DNA of 64,000 nt from positions 4,660,536 through 4,724,535 of the forward strand of contig NZ_CP083582.1 of NCBI RefSeq assembly GCF_020091585.1. Reading direction: 5' to 3'. The stretch comes from Kovacikia minuta CCNUW1 (GTDB lineage: Bacteria; Cyanobacteriota; Cyanobacteriia; Leptolyngbyales; Leptolyngbyaceae). Position numbers and translations under genes: made by a program. The notes below the pieces were generated by a model. It was not told the DNA's origin and did not search any database. It saw nothing but the letters and a program-made list of their open reading frames with translations. Shown here in pieces: positions 17,203 to 26,234 of the stretch (within the stretch, counting starts at the first letter, position 1; each line of letters opens with the position of its first letter).

Positions 17203-19131
17203 ATGCATCAGGCTGATTGGATTGTCATTGAAACCGTGGAAGGTGAGTTTAACCCAGCCCAACTCCACCACAAAGAAACTGTTTTTACCCTTAGCAATGG
17301 GTATTTGGGCACCCGTGGCTCGTTTGAGGAGGGCTATCCGGGCGATCGCCCCGCCACCTTGATTCATGGGGTTTATGATAGTGTCCCTGTGGCAGTCACC
17401 GAGTTGGCAAATTGTCCCAACTGGCTAGCCCTCGTCATCATCATTGGTGGGGAACGTTTTCGCCTCGATCAGGGCAAAATCATCAGCTACAAACGCTGGC
17501 TTGACTTGCAGCGCGGCATCCTCAGCCGGGATGTTCACTGGCAAAGCCCTTCAGGGCACCGGTTGAACTTTCGCTTCGATCGCTTCACCAGCCTGGCAGA
17601 TGAGCATGTGCTTGCCCTCCAATGTCAGGTGACCTCTGTGAATTACACCGGTTCTGTTGAAGTTCACACGAGCCTGAATGGCTATGCTGACAACGAAGGT
17701 GTTTTGCATTGGGATTATCTGGATCAGGCGGGTTGCGATCGTTCCATCTGGTTGCATGTTCGCAGCCGTCATTCCAAAATCGACGTGGCTATGGCAGCCC
17801 AATTGACGGTTACAGGTGTTGAGATGGAAAAGACCCTGGCGCTTGGTTTCCAGGGATGCCCAACCCTGGTCACCCAATTTCCAATCCAGCCCCAGCAGAC
17901 CGTTACCCTGGAGAAAGTCGTCACCGTTTTCACCAGTCGCGATACCCCTGCTCCTGCCCGATCGGCTCAGGAAAAGTTAGGCGATCTGTCCGATTATGCC
18001 ACGTTGCAAGCGGCTCACGTCGCGGCGTGGGCAGCCCTTTGGCAAGTCAACGATATTGTCATTGAGGGAGATTTGTCCGCCCAACTGGCAGTTCGCTATA
18101 ACCTGTTTCAACTGCTGGCCGTTACTCCCCGCCACGATCAACAGGTCAGCATTCCTGCCAAAACCTTGTCTGGGTTCGCCTACCGGGGGCACATCTTCTG
18201 GGATACGGAAATCTTTATCCTGCCCTGTCTCACCTACACCCAACCAGAACTGGCGCGTAATTTGCTGACCTACCGCTACAACACATTGGCTGGAGCGCGG
18301 CGGAAAGCGAAGGCGTCTGGGTATGAAGGCGCAATGTACGTTTGGGAAAGTGCCGATACAGGCGATGAGGTAACTCCGACCTGGGTGCCCAGAGCCGATG
18401 GCGATGGATTAGTTCGCATCTGGTGTGGAGAGATTGAACTGCACATTAATTCAGATGTGGCCTATGCGGTATGGCACTATTGGCAGGCAACCAACGACCA
18501 CAACTGGATGCGGGATTATGGGGCTGAAATGATCCTGGATACGGCTGTGTTTTGGGGGAGTCGGGTGGAGTGGAACGGCGATCGCTACGACTTAAACAAT
18601 GTGATCGGTCCTGATGAGTATCACGAGCAGATTAACAACAATGCCTTTACCAATGGCATGGTTCGGTGGCACCTCAAAACAGCCCTACAAATGCTGGATT
18701 GGCTGCACCAAAATTATCCCGATCGTGCCTCTGAGTTGGAGCAACAGCTCGATTTGAATCCCGATCGGCGGCACCAGTGGCAAGACATCATCGAAAAAAT
18801 ATGGCTGGCTCAAGACCCATCCACAGGCTTGATCGAGCAGTTTCAGGGGTTCTTTGATCTAGAAGATCTGAACCTGGAGGAATATGAACCCCGGACGCGA
18901 TCAATGCAGGCTATTCTTGGCATCGAAGGCGCAAAACAACGGCAAGTGTTGAAACAGCCAGATGTTTTGATGCTGATGTACTTGTTACGCCAGGGAATTT
19001 TTCTGAATCCAACTGAGGACGGGTTCAGTCTTCAAACTTTGCAAACCAACTGGGATTACCTACACTCCCCGCACCGATCACACCTATGGGTCTTCCCTCG
19101 GACCTGCTGTCCATGCCATTCTGGCCTGTGA
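17203..19131 (+). CDS. Glycoside hydrolase family 65 disaccharide phosphorylase, frameshifted
   Basis: GH65 enzymes phosphorolyse trehalose, maltose, kojibiose or similar, releasing beta-glucose 1-phosphate. The N-terminal domain begins ETVFTLSNGYLGTRG, and the catalytic core has VIGPDEYHEQINNNAFTN with the general acid Glu472. The frame fails at about 19059: one extra C in GATTACCTACACTCC turns the expected WDYYTPRTDHTYG into WDYLHSPHRSHLW and a stop at 19131. The remaining domain, including the phosphate-binding ASTGGAW, continues in the next frame. A one-base assembly error would restore one long protein. Confidence 0.88.
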   Translation: MHQADWIVIETVEGEFNPAQLHHKETVFTLSNGYLGTRGSFEEGYPGDRPATLIHGVYDSVPVAVTELANCPNWLALVIIIGGERFRLDQGKIISYKRWLDLQRGILSRDVHWQSPSGHRLNFRFDRFTSLADEHVLALQCQVTSVNYTGSVEVHTSLNGYADNEGVLHWDYLDQAGCDRSIWLHVRSRHSKIDVAMAAQLTVTGVEMEKTLALGFQGCPTLVTQFPIQPQQTVTLEKVVTVFTSRDTPAPARSAQEKLGDLSDYATLQAAHVAAWAALWQVNDIVIEGDLSAQLAVRYNLFQLLAVTPRHDQQVSIPAKTLSGFAYRGHIFWDTEIFILPCLTYTQPELARNLLTYRYNTLAGARRKAKASGYEGAMYVWESADTGDEVTPTWVPRADGDGLVRIWCGEIELHINSDVAYAVWHYWQATNDHNWMRDYGAEMILDTAVFWGSRVEWNGDRYDLNNVIGPDEYHEQINNNAFTNGMVRWHLKTALQMLDWLHQNYPDRASELEQQLDLNPDRRHQWQDIIEKIWLAQDPSTGLIEQFQGFFDLEDLNLEEYEPRTRSMQAILGIEGAKQRQVLKQPDVLMLMYLLRQGIFLNPTEDGFSLQTLQTNWDYLHSPHRSHLWVFPRTCCPCHSGL

Positions 19132-19165
19132 ATTAAACCAGCCCAGTACAGCCTACGAGCATTTC

Positions 19166-20218
19166 ATGCGATCTGCCCTGGTAGACCTGGCAGATGTGCG
19201 TGGTAATGCGGCTGAAGGCGTTCATGCCGCTTCTACAGGAGGGGCATGGCAGGCAGTGGTGTTTGGGTTTGGTGGTATTCATTTGACCGAGCACGGTCCC
19301 ATAGCGAATCCAAAACTGCCCCCCGGCTGGACGCGATTGAAGTTTCAGTTTGTCTGGCGTGGGAAAGTTTACGAGTTTGATTTGAGCGGAGAGGCGGAGA
19401 GAAAAGCAGAGGGCAGAGGTCAAGGGGCAGAAGGGGAGTCAGGAGATCAGCCAAAATTCAAAACTCAAAATGCACCCTTTTTCCCCCACACCCCACACCC
19501 CACACCCCACACCCCACACCCTATTCACGCCGTCATTTTTGACCTGGATGGTGTTCTCACAGACACCTCTGAGTTTCATTACCTGGGCTGGAAACGGTTG
19601 GCAGATGAGGAGGGCATTCCCTTCGATCGCACCCTCAACGAGTCCCTGCGGGGGGTGTCCCGTCGGGATTCCCTGTTACGGCTATTGAATGAGAGAACTG
19701 TAACAGAAGATGAACTTCAGGCAATGATGGTGCGGAAGAACGGCTATTACCTGGATCTCATTCGTACCATTACCCCCGATCATCTGTTGCCGGGTGTCCT
19801 GAACCTGTTGGATGAATTGCGCCTGGCAGGAATCAAGGTTGCGCTTGGTTCCGCCAGCAAAAATGCACAGGAGGTCCTGGAACGCCTGGGAATCTTAAAC
19901 CGGATGGATGCGATCGCCGATGGGAATAGTGTTAAGAACTCTAAACCTGCCCCCGATGTGTTTCTGTATGCAGCCGACCAACTCGATGTGCTCCCTGCTA
20001 ACTGTGTGGTCGTAGAAGATGCCGCCTCCGGTATTGAAGCTGCCTTGAGGGCAGGCATGGGGACAGTGGGGCTGGGTCCCCTGGAGCGCGTTGGTGCTGC
20101 CCATGTAATTTTGCCCAATCTACAAGGAGTTCATTGGGCAGACTTGCAACAAAAACTGGCATATTCTAGCCAATCAGCGCCCCGCTCATCGTTCCACCCA
20201 GCATTGGCTCTACCGTAA
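19166..20218 (+). CDS. pgmB: GH65 C-terminus joined to beta-phosphoglucomutase
   Basis: The first ~70 residues finish GH65 (VHAASTGGAWQAVVFGFGG), reading on from about 19062 after the frameshift. A heptamer-encoded linker follows at 19385-19530 ([21 protein letters not shown]). Then comes a HAD-superfamily beta-phosphoglucomutase: FDLDGVLTDT has the nucleophile and acid aspartates, GSASKNAQEVLERLG motif II, SKPAPDVFL motif III and EDAASGIEA motif IV. It converts beta-glucose 1-phosphate to glucose 6-phosphate, the step after GH65. No stop or independent start separates the two, so repeat expansion seems to have fused neighbouring genes. A separate pgmB start cannot be pinned down. Confidence 0.85.
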   Translation: MRSALVDLADVRGNAAEGVHAASTGGAWQAVVFGFGGIHLTEHGPIANPKLPPGWTRLKFQFVWRGKVYEFDLSGEAERKAEGRGQGAEGESGDQPKFKTQNAPFFPHTPHPTPHTPHPIHAVIFDLDGVLTDTSEFHYLGWKRLADEEGIPFDRTLNESLRGVSRRDSLLRLLNERTVTEDELQAMMVRKNGYYLDLIRTITPDHLLPGVLNLLDELRLAGIKVALGSASKNAQEVLERLGILNRMDAIADGNSVKNSKPAPDVFLYAADQLDVLPANCVVVEDAASGIEAALRAGMGTVGLGPLERVGAAHVILPNLQGVHWADLQQKLAYSSQSAPRSSFHPALALP

Positions 20219-20465
20219 AAGTAAAGCGGTTGCAAGAACGCGGGTTTGTTCAGAAGATCTGAACCTGCAACGGTTGTGACGACCTTCGCCCTTCCCCGCA
20301 GAGGTGTTTGTAAATCATTGTTTCAATCCCCTCTAAATCCCCTTACTAAATCCCCTTAAAAGGGGGACTTCCAGCTTTTGGTTCGGTTCCCTTCTTTGTC
20401 AGCAGGGTTAGGGAGGATCGCTTGAGAGTCTGCTTTTCAGCCATGTTTATACTCATTTACAAATA

Positions 20466-20508
20466 GTTTGGAAGTCCCTCGCCCACTTTGAGCGAGGGAC
20501 TTCCAAAC
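20466..20508. repeat. Perfect 17-bp-stem hairpin upstream of psbD
   Basis: GTTTGGAAGTCCCTCGC and its exact reverse complement enclose a 9-base loop. There is no T-run, so it is more likely a dispersed hairpin element or mRNA structure than a simple terminator of the GH65/pgmB unit. Confidence 0.75.
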
Positions 20509-20563
20509 CGGAGTCTCCTACCTCTATTACCTGCCAAACTTTAACTTCTGTTAAGTATTCACC

Positions 20564-20592
20564 TGGCAAATTTAGAGGGATATCCGTATAAT
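20564..20592 (+). promoter_or_regulatory. Candidate psbD promoter
   Basis: TGGCAA at 20564-20569 and TATAAT at 20587-20592 are 17 bp apart, giving a strong -10 and weak -35. Transcription from here would leave a 5' leader of roughly 125 bases before the psbD ATG. Assigned by eye only. Confidence 0.45.
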
Positions 20593-20723
20593 TAGGGAAT
20601 AGTAAAGAAACGTAAACTTCGTTCACAGTCTCGTCACCCTTTATCATTTTTTGCAATAGGGTAGGAGAATGTGCTGAGTTTTACGCTTTTGTCCTTATCC
20701 ATAATCATTTGGAGTATTACGTC

Positions 20724-21782
20724 ATGACCATAGCAGTCGGACGCGCACAGCCGACGGGAGGATGGTTCGACGTCCTCGACGACTGGCTCAAACGCGATCG
20801 CTTTGTCTTCATCGGCTGGTCCGGTCTGTTGCTATTCCCCTGTGCATTTTTGGCACTCGGCGGCTGGCTGACCGGCACCACCTTCGTCACCTCCTGGTAC
20901 ACCCACGGGTTGGCATCGTCTTACTTAGAAGGCTGCAACTTTCTCACGGTTGCAGTTTCTACCCCTGCTGACAGCTTCGGGCACTCTTTGTTGTTCCTGT
21001 GGGGACCGGAAGCCCAGGGCAACTTCACCCGCTGGTTCCAAATTGGTGGGCTGTGGCCCTTCGTTGCCCTCCACGGTGCCTTTGGTTTAATCGGCTTCTG
21101 CCTGCGCCAGATTGAGATTGCTCGTCTGGTGGGGGTTCGTCCCTACAATGCGATCGCCTTTACTGGACCGATCGCGGTGTTCACCTCCGTGTTTCTGATG
21201 TACCCATTGGGTCAAAGCAGCTGGTTTTTTGCACCCAGCTTTGGGGTAGCGGGCATTTTCCGGTTCATTTTGTTTGTCCAGGGCTTCCACAACTTCACCC
21301 TGAACCCGTTCCACATGATGGGCGTAGCGGGGATTCTGGGAGGAGCGCTGCTGTGTGCGATTCACGGGGCGACGGTAGAGAACACCCTGTTCCAGGACAG
21401 TGACCAGGCGAATACCTTCCGCGCCTTCACCCCCACCCAGGCAGAAGAAACCTACTCGATGGTGACGGCTAACCGTTTCTGGTCTCAGATTTTTGGGATT
21501 GCGTTTTCCAACAAGCGGTGGTTGCACTTCTTCATGCTGTTTGTGCCGGTGACCGGGCTGTGGATGGCATCGGTTGGGATTGTTGGGATTGCCTTGAACC
21601 TGCGGGCGTATGACTTTGTGTCGCAGGAGATTCGGGCCGCAGAAGACCCGGAATTTGAGACGTTTTATACCAAGAACATTTTGCTGAATGAGGGTATCCG
21701 TGCTTGGATGGCTCCTCAAGATCAGCCCCATGAAAACTTTATCTTCCCTGAAGAAGTATTGCCTCGCGGTAACGCTCTCTAA
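20724..21782 (+). CDS. psbD: Photosystem II D2 protein
   Basis: D2 pairs with D1 to hold the photosystem II reaction centre pigments and plastoquinone QA in the thylakoid membrane. The full 352-residue protein is present from MTIAVGRA to the C-terminal PRGNAL, with five hydrophobic helices and the family stretches [10 protein letters not shown] and [24 protein letters not shown] lies upstream of this ATG; an in-frame start five codons earlier is unlikely. In many cyanobacteria one psbD copy overlaps psbC; here no psbC follows, only a terminator, so this is the stand-alone (psbD2-like) copy, which elsewhere is often light-responsive. Confidence 0.98.
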   Translation: MTIAVGRAQPTGGWFDVLDDWLKRDRFVFIGWSGLLLFPCAFLALGGWLTGTTFVTSWYTHGLASSYLEGCNFLTVAVSTPADSFGHSLLFLWGPEAQGNFTRWFQIGGLWPFVALHGAFGLIGFCLRQIEIARLVGVRPYNAIAFTGPIAVFTSVFLMYPLGQSSWFFAPSFGVAGIFRFILFVQGFHNFTLNPFHMMGVAGILGGALLCAIHGATVENTLFQDSDQANTFRAFTPTQAEETYSMVTANRFWSQIFGIAFSNKRWLHFFMLFVPVTGLWMASVGIVGIALNLRAYDFVSQEIRAAEDPEFETFYTKNILLNEGIRAWMAPQDQPHENFIFPEEVLPRGNAL

Positions 21783-21810
21783 GGCTAAGTTTTCAAGAAT
21801 GATAGAATCT

Positions 21811-21838
21811 ACCCCTGCTGAAAAGTGGGGGTTTTTTA
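21811..21838 (+). terminator. Rho-independent terminator of psbD
   Basis: ACCCC and GGGGGT form a short GC stem around TGCTGAAAAGT, followed by TTTTTT, 29 bases after the psbD stop. Confidence 0.8.
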
Positions 21839-21841
21839 GTA

Positions 21842-21896
21842 AATAGGTGGTAGGTGGTAGGTGGTAGGTGGTAGGTGGTAGGTGGTAGATAATAGA
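21842..21896. repeat. GGTGGTA heptamer tandem repeat
   Basis: About seven GGTGGTA/GGTAGGT-phase heptamers directly after the psbD terminator. Confidence 0.92.
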
Positions 21897-21963
21897 TGAT
21901 GGGGGAGGGGAGATATGAGTTTTGATACCCAATTCAATCGTCTGCGTGGCCTATCAACATCCT

Positions 21964-21991
21964 GTAGGGGCGTTTGGCCAAACGCCCCTAC
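21964..21991. repeat. Perfect 28-bp palindrome
   Basis: GTAGGGGCGTTTGG is followed immediately by its reverse complement CCAAACGCCCCTAC, with no loop. It lies between the convergent psbD and mmsA-like genes. It looks like a dispersed cyanobacterial palindrome element. A related TAGGGGCAGGTTT pair is at 41670-41742. Confidence 0.85.
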
Positions 21992-22034
21992 CCGATCTAC
22001 TGACACCTACCACCTGACACCTACCACCTGCCGA

Positions 22035-23504
22035 TTAAAATTTCCTCGTCCACTCCTGCCAGCGTTCGACTACTACCTTCGTTTGCGTAAAAAACTCGAC
22101 TGCCTGTCTGCCCTGTCCATGTAAATCCCCAAAGAAGCTATCTTTCCAGCCGCTGAAGGGGAAAAATGCCATTGGCGCGGCAACCCCAATGTTAATCCCG
22201 ATGTTACCCGCTTCAGCTTCATAGCGAAACTTGCGGGCAGCGGCTCCACTACTGGTAAAAAGACACGCCATATTACCGTACTGCCCGCGATTGATCAGGG
22301 CGATCGCCTCGTCAATGGTTTCCAGGTGAATCAGACTGAGAACAGGACCAAAAATTTCAGTGCGGGCAATTTCTCCTTCTGGCGCGATGTTCTGCAAGAT
22401 GGTAGGACGAACAAAGTAGCCCTGCTCAAACCCAGTAATTTTGGTTTTACGCCCATCGATCAGAATGTTTGCCCCTTCCGCTGCACCCTTCTGAATCAGT
22501 TCCTCAATCCGGTTGCGGCTCTGCTGAGTAATCACCGGACCCATCTGGACACTTTGATCAAGTCCATAGCCTACAATGCGGGCTTGGGCAACCTCTGCGA
22601 TCGCCTCCGTAAACGTTTGGCGGGCTTCCCCTACAGTAACCGCAACAGAAGCCGCCAGGCACCGTTGTCCGGCACAGCCAAAGGCACTATCCGCCATAAT
22701 CCGGGTCGTCATTTCAATATCCGCATCGGGCAGGACGATGACCGGATTTTTAGCTCCCCCCTGGCATTGGGCACGTTTGCCATTTGCTGTCGCCCGACTG
22801 TAGACATAGCGGGCAACCGGGGTTGAGCCAACAAAGCTAATTGCCCGGATCTGGGGATGATCCAGAATTGCATCTACCGCCTCTTTTGCCCCATTCACTA
22901 GATTAACGACGCCTTTTGGTAGTCCGGTTTTTTCCAGTAGGTGCATGACTTTCTGCATTGTCAGGGGCACTTTCTCGGAAGGTTTAATCAGGTAGGTGTT
23001 GCCGCAGGCGATCGCATAGGGCAAAAACCAAAACGGGATCATTCCCGGAAAGTTGAAAGGCGCAATCACCGCAGCGACCCCAACGGGTTGACGAATCATC
23101 AACTCATCAATACCTCTGGCAATATCCTCAGAGTTGTAACCCTGGATCAAAATGGGGATACCGCAGGCAACCTCCACATTCTCAATTGCCCGTCGCATCT
23201 CACCGATCGACTCTGCCAGAGTCTTGCCACACTCCTGGGTGATGGTTTGCGCCAGTTCATCCAGATTTTCTTCCAGAAGGATTTTGAGTTTGAACAGGTA
23301 TTGCACCCGATCGCCCGCTGGAGTTCGCCGCCAGTTGACGAAAGCTGCTGCCGCCGCCTGAGCAGCCCGATCGACCTCTGCGGCGGAAGACAGGGGCACC
23401 CTTGCCAGCACTTCGGTTGTAGCGGGGTTAACCACGTCCAGCCACTCCGTTGCATCCGACTCACACCACTCACCATCGATGTAATTCCGCAAAATTGTTG
23501 TCAT
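22035..23504 (-). CDS. mmsA: CoA-acylating methylmalonate-semialdehyde dehydrogenase-like protein
   Basis: A 489-residue aldehyde dehydrogenase superfamily enzyme. [18 protein letters not shown] and [10 protein letters not shown], with the catalytic Cys, are the hallmarks of the MmsA subgroup, which oxidises malonate- or methylmalonate-semialdehyde to acetyl- or propionyl-CoA. The IKPSEKVP and EIFGPVLS motifs are also present. It faces the amidohydrolase gene at 23805 across a repeat-filled gap. Substrates in this group come from valine, pyrimidine, beta-alanine or inositol breakdown, and the neighbouring amidohydrolases favour a nitrogenous substrate, but that is inference. Confidence 0.9.
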   Translation of the reverse strand: MTTILRNYIDGEWCESDATEWLDVVNPATTEVLARVPLSSAAEVDRAAQAAAAAFVNWRRTPAGDRVQYLFKLKILLEENLDELAQTITQECGKTLAESIGEMRRAIENVEVACGIPILIQGYNSEDIARGIDELMIRQPVGVAAVIAPFNFPGMIPFWFLPYAIACGNTYLIKPSEKVPLTMQKVMHLLEKTGLPKGVVNLVNGAKEAVDAILDHPQIRAISFVGSTPVARYVYSRATANGKRAQCQGGAKNPVIVLPDADIEMTTRIMADSAFGCAGQRCLAASVAVTVGEARQTFTEAIAEVAQARIVGYGLDQSVQMGPVITQQSRNRIEELIQKGAAEGANILIDGRKTKITGFEQGYFVRPTILQNIAPEGEIARTEIFGPVLSLIHLETIDEAIALINRGQYGNMACLFTSSGAAARKFRYEAEAGNIGINIGVAAPMAFFPFSGWKDSFFGDLHGQGRQAVEFFTQTKVVVERWQEWTRKF

Positions 23505-23589
23505 ATCATTTCAGATTGCAGATTTGAGATTGTAGATTGTAAAAGTCCTAAAAAACAGGCTTTTAGAATCCCCGCCCGAAACATCAAAT

Positions 23590-23735
23590 TCTACCTGCTA
23601 TCCTTCTCCCCATCTCCCTCCCTTCCCCCTTTACCTTTTCATCCCTCATCCTTCATCCTTCATCCTTCTCCCCATCTCACCTTCTCTTCCCTTTACCTTT
23701 TCATCCCTCATCCTTCATCCTTCATCCTTTCCTGG
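23590..23735. repeat. Duplicated pyrimidine tract between mmsA and amidohydrolase genes
   Basis: CCTTTTCATCCCTCATCC followed by CTTCATC heptamers occurs twice, about 60 bp apart. It fills most of the 300-bp divergent intergenic region, which holds no gene. Confidence 0.8.
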
Positions 23736-23804
23736 TAGCAGCCTACACATCTCATCGTTCATTCCACAAAGTATCCTGAGTATAAATAGGAAAAGTGTGT
23801 TTCC

Positions 23805-25016
23805 ATGCGGACTTTTGACAAGAAGACTCTTTACAAGAACGCCCACATCATTGACCCAGCCCAGGGTATCGATGCGATCGGTGCACTATTAGTTGAGGGA
23901 GACACAATTTCAGCCATTGGTTCTTCTATCACCGTCGATCGCGATACTGAAATCATCGATTTGAAAGGGTATCTTCTCACCCCCGGCTGGATTGACATTC
24001 ACTCCCATGTTTTTGATACCGTAGGAGATTTTTGTCTTCCTGCGGATGTGGTGGGAGTCCATTCAGGGATTACGACGGTTGCCGATGCGGGGACTTCCGG
24101 GTTGCTGACCTTCAATGCCTTTCGGGAAACGGTTGTAAAGCCATCCAAAACCAGAGTTTACGCGCTTCTAGATCCTTCCCTGCTTTACATCGCCACCTCA
24201 GATTTCATTGCCCATCGCCTCGGATTTGCCACCAGTCCCAAGAATCAAGATATGGAACGGGCAGCGGCAGTAATTGAGGAAAACCGGGATATTGTGGTGG
24301 GTTTCAAAGTTCGTCCCACCCTCAAAAGTGGGGCATCCAGTTCGCCCGTCATGGATACGGCTTTGCCCCTGGCAGAGAAATATGACCTGCCCATCATGGT
24401 GCATTTGGGACGTTTTCCCGCCGACGAAGTGCTGCCAACAGAAGTGTTGCTCAAGCTGCTCCGTCCCGGTGATATCATCACCCATGCCTACCAACCCCGC
24501 CACGGGCTGTACGACGCGGAAGGAAATTTGCTGCCTGCTGCCAAAACCGCGATCGATCGGGGCGTCTTCCTGGATGTCGGACATAGTGGCAATGATTTTT
24601 CTTTCAAAACCGCGCGATCGGGTTTGGCACAAGGAATTTTGCCCGACACCATTTCCACAGATTTAAACTGCTTCAATATCGATATTATCGGTAGCCTGGC
24701 GCTAACCATGACCAAATTTATGGCGCTGGGTCTGTCTCTGACTCAGGTCATTGAACGGGTTACCATTAATCCCGCCAAAGCACTCCGTAAAACCGACGAA
24801 ATTGGTAGCCTGAAACCCGGACTAACCGCAGACTTTACCCTGGCTGAACAGGTCGATGAAACTGCCCAACTGCAAGATGGCAATGGCGGCACGCTCTCCG
24901 TCTCCCAAATCCTCAAGGTTCGCGGAGTCTGCCGCGCTGGCAAATTCTCCTGGATCGACCAGATGCCCTTTGATGAGGAGATGGAACCTGAGGCAGTACT
25001 GGCTAACAGTCAGTGA
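23805..25016 (+). CDS. Amidohydrolase/deacetylase-family metallohydrolase
   Basis: A 403-residue TIM-barrel amidohydrolase. GWIDIHSHVFD carries the first HxH metal ligands, GFKVRPTL the bridging Lys (normally carboxylated), and ITHAYQPRHG, LDVGHSG and STDLN the remaining His/Asp ligands. The C-terminal NPAKALRKTDEIGSLKPGLTADF closes the beta-sandwich typical of dihydroorotase-like enzymes. It resembles the deacetylase/dihydroorotase-like subgroup; the substrate is unknown. Heptamers follow directly after the stop, and three further genes in the same direction suggest a shared pathway. Confidence 0.88.
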   Translation: MRTFDKKTLYKNAHIIDPAQGIDAIGALLVEGDTISAIGSSITVDRDTEIIDLKGYLLTPGWIDIHSHVFDTVGDFCLPADVVGVHSGITTVADAGTSGLLTFNAFRETVVKPSKTRVYALLDPSLLYIATSDFIAHRLGFATSPKNQDMERAAAVIEENRDIVVGFKVRPTLKSGASSSPVMDTALPLAEKYDLPIMVHLGRFPADEVLPTEVLLKLLRPGDIITHAYQPRHGLYDAEGNLLPAAKTAIDRGVFLDVGHSGNDFSFKTARSGLAQGILPDTISTDLNCFNIDIIGSLALTMTKFMALGLSLTQVIERVTINPAKALRKTDEIGSLKPGLTADFTLAEQVDETAQLQDGNGGTLSVSQILKVRGVCRAGKFSWIDQMPFDEEMEPEAVLANSQ

Positions 25017-25070
25017 ACAGTGAACAGTGAACAGTGAACAGTGAACAGTGAACAGTGAACAGTGAACAGT
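25013..25070. repeat. GTGAACA heptamer tandem repeat
   Basis: About eight perfect GTGAACA units begin inside the amidohydrolase stop region and run into the gap before the ferritin-like gene. Confidence 0.95.
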
Positions 25071-25150
25071 GCTGAATTGACCCCTTACCCCTAACGTCTT
25101 TTATCCTTTATCCTTTATCCTTTAGCTTTTAACCTTCTCCCTACTCCCAA

Positions 25151-25846
25151 ATGCTCGAAACTCTGACCCCCTCTCCCCAACCTGCCGATTCCTGGGCAGC
25201 ATTTGTCCAAGAGATTGAAGCCGAACTGGAAAGCCATCGGAATCAAGCGTTCTCAGGAGCACCCGAACAGGCATTTGCTGCGGTAAAAGTAGCCCGTCAA
25301 CCCTGGTCGCGGAAGCGGGTGATGGAGTGGTTGAGTTTCCAGACCTATTACGAATACCAGGCAATTTTGTTTATCAGCAAATGGTTGCAATCTACCCCTG
25401 AAAAGGATGCCATGGTGCTGCTGTGCCACCAGATTGAGGATGAGGCAAACCACTTCAACTGGTTAAATCAACACCTGGAACAGATGGGTACGAGCTTGTC
25501 CGAGTGGACTCCCCTTCCAGAAATGGTGGATTGGGTGGAGACTTTCTATGGTTCCTTGCCCGATACCATTTCCCGTTTGGCAGCCCACAACTTGGCTGGA
25601 GAATCTGGTGCCTGTCGCTCCTTTGACAGTATTGTGCCTTTCCTGCCAGAGGATTTGCAGAAAACCATGCGCCGGATTATGCCCGACGAGCAGTTTCATC
25701 TGAAATTGGGACGGTTCATTTTGAGCAAGTACTGTATAACTGAGGAACAAAAGGCACAGGCGCGGCACTACGCTCTAGAAGTGGCTGAGTTGGAGACACG
25801 AGCGATCGCAGCGTTTAATCGAAAACTAGCAACACTGGATGGATGA
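25151..25846 (+). CDS. Ferritin-like / haem-oxygenase-fold diiron protein
   Basis: A 231-residue all-helical protein. QIEDEANHFNWL, the following GESGACRSFDSI region and MPDEQFHLKLG give the E-x2-H spaced ligands of a diiron four-helix bundle or the related TenA/haem-oxygenase-like diiron enzymes. It could be an oxidase or oxygenase acting on a small molecule. The gene is between two amidohydrolases and overlaps the Cys-rich gene at 25839, suggesting co-translation. A heptamer-like pyrimidine tract precedes the ATG, and no Shine-Dalgarno sequence is evident. Confidence 0.75.
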   Translation: MLETLTPSPQPADSWAAFVQEIEAELESHRNQAFSGAPEQAFAAVKVARQPWSRKRVMEWLSFQTYYEYQAILFISKWLQSTPEKDAMVLLCHQIEDEANHFNWLNQHLEQMGTSLSEWTPLPEMVDWVETFYGSLPDTISRLAAHNLAGESGACRSFDSIVPFLPEDLQKTMRRIMPDEQFHLKLGRFILSKYCITEEQKAQARHYALEVAELETRAIAAFNRKLATLDG

Positions 25847-26066
25847 AGCAGTTCCCATGCCTCCTAAACGGTTCAAACCTGCCCCCAAACCTGCCTACTG
25901 CTATTGCACAGAGTGTGATCATCAGACCATCTTGCAAAGGCAACAGGCAAATCCATTGCCGTTTTTGGAGGCGATGCAGGTTCACTGCGAGTGCGGCGAT
26001 CGTTGTGGGCATTGTCTTTATCCTCTGGAGCAACTATTTCGGGCTGAGGGATGTTTCATTGAATAG
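25839..26066 (+). CDS. Small Cys-rich, probably zinc- or iron-binding protein
   Basis: A 75-residue protein with YCYCTECDH and HCECGDRCGHC clusters, a likely metal-binding knuckle pair. Its start overlaps the last codons of the diiron gene by eight bases; a second ATG at 25857 (MPPKRFKP) is also possible. I do not recognise the family. The overlap suggests it works with the diiron protein, perhaps as an electron or metal donor, which is inference. Confidence 0.6.
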   Translation: MDEAVPMPPKRFKPAPKPAYCYCTECDHQTILQRQQANPLPFLEAMQVHCECGDRCGHCLYPLEQLFRAEGCFIE

Positions 26067-26099
26067 TTGGCGGAAAAGCAGGGAAAGGTGTAGGGTGTT

Positions 26100-26220
26100 T
26101 TGAGAAATATAAGGATAAGGGATAAAGGATGAGGGATCGGGGATGAGGGATGAAAAACGTCTCTTCACCTTTTGCCTCTTCACCTTTGCCCCCCTCATTC
26201 CTCACTCCTCACTCCTCACC
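26100..26220. repeat. Heptamer-type repeat tract before the second amidohydrolase
   Basis: GGATAAG/GGATGAG purine units followed by CTCACTC and TTCACCT pyrimidine units end a few bases before the ATG at 26235. Confidence 0.75.
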
Positions 26221-26234
26221 TTTTCATCATCATC

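Larger units (their letters stand above)
20219..20723. other. psbD upstream region
   Basis: No gene; a minus-strand 67-codon ORF at 20453-20656 lacks support. A long hairpin sits at 20466-20508. Two TCCCCTTAAAAGGGGGA-type short palindromes lie near 20340-20370. Confidence 0.55.

Noticed and set aside
20453-20656. 67-residue minus-strand ORF upstream of psbD
   Set aside because: It overlaps a perfect hairpin and the psbD promoter region and has no recognisable features.
21843-21991. Heptamer tract and palindrome after psbD as a CRISPR or attachment site
   Set aside because: The heptamers have no spacers and recur throughout the window, and the palindrome is a dispersed element type.
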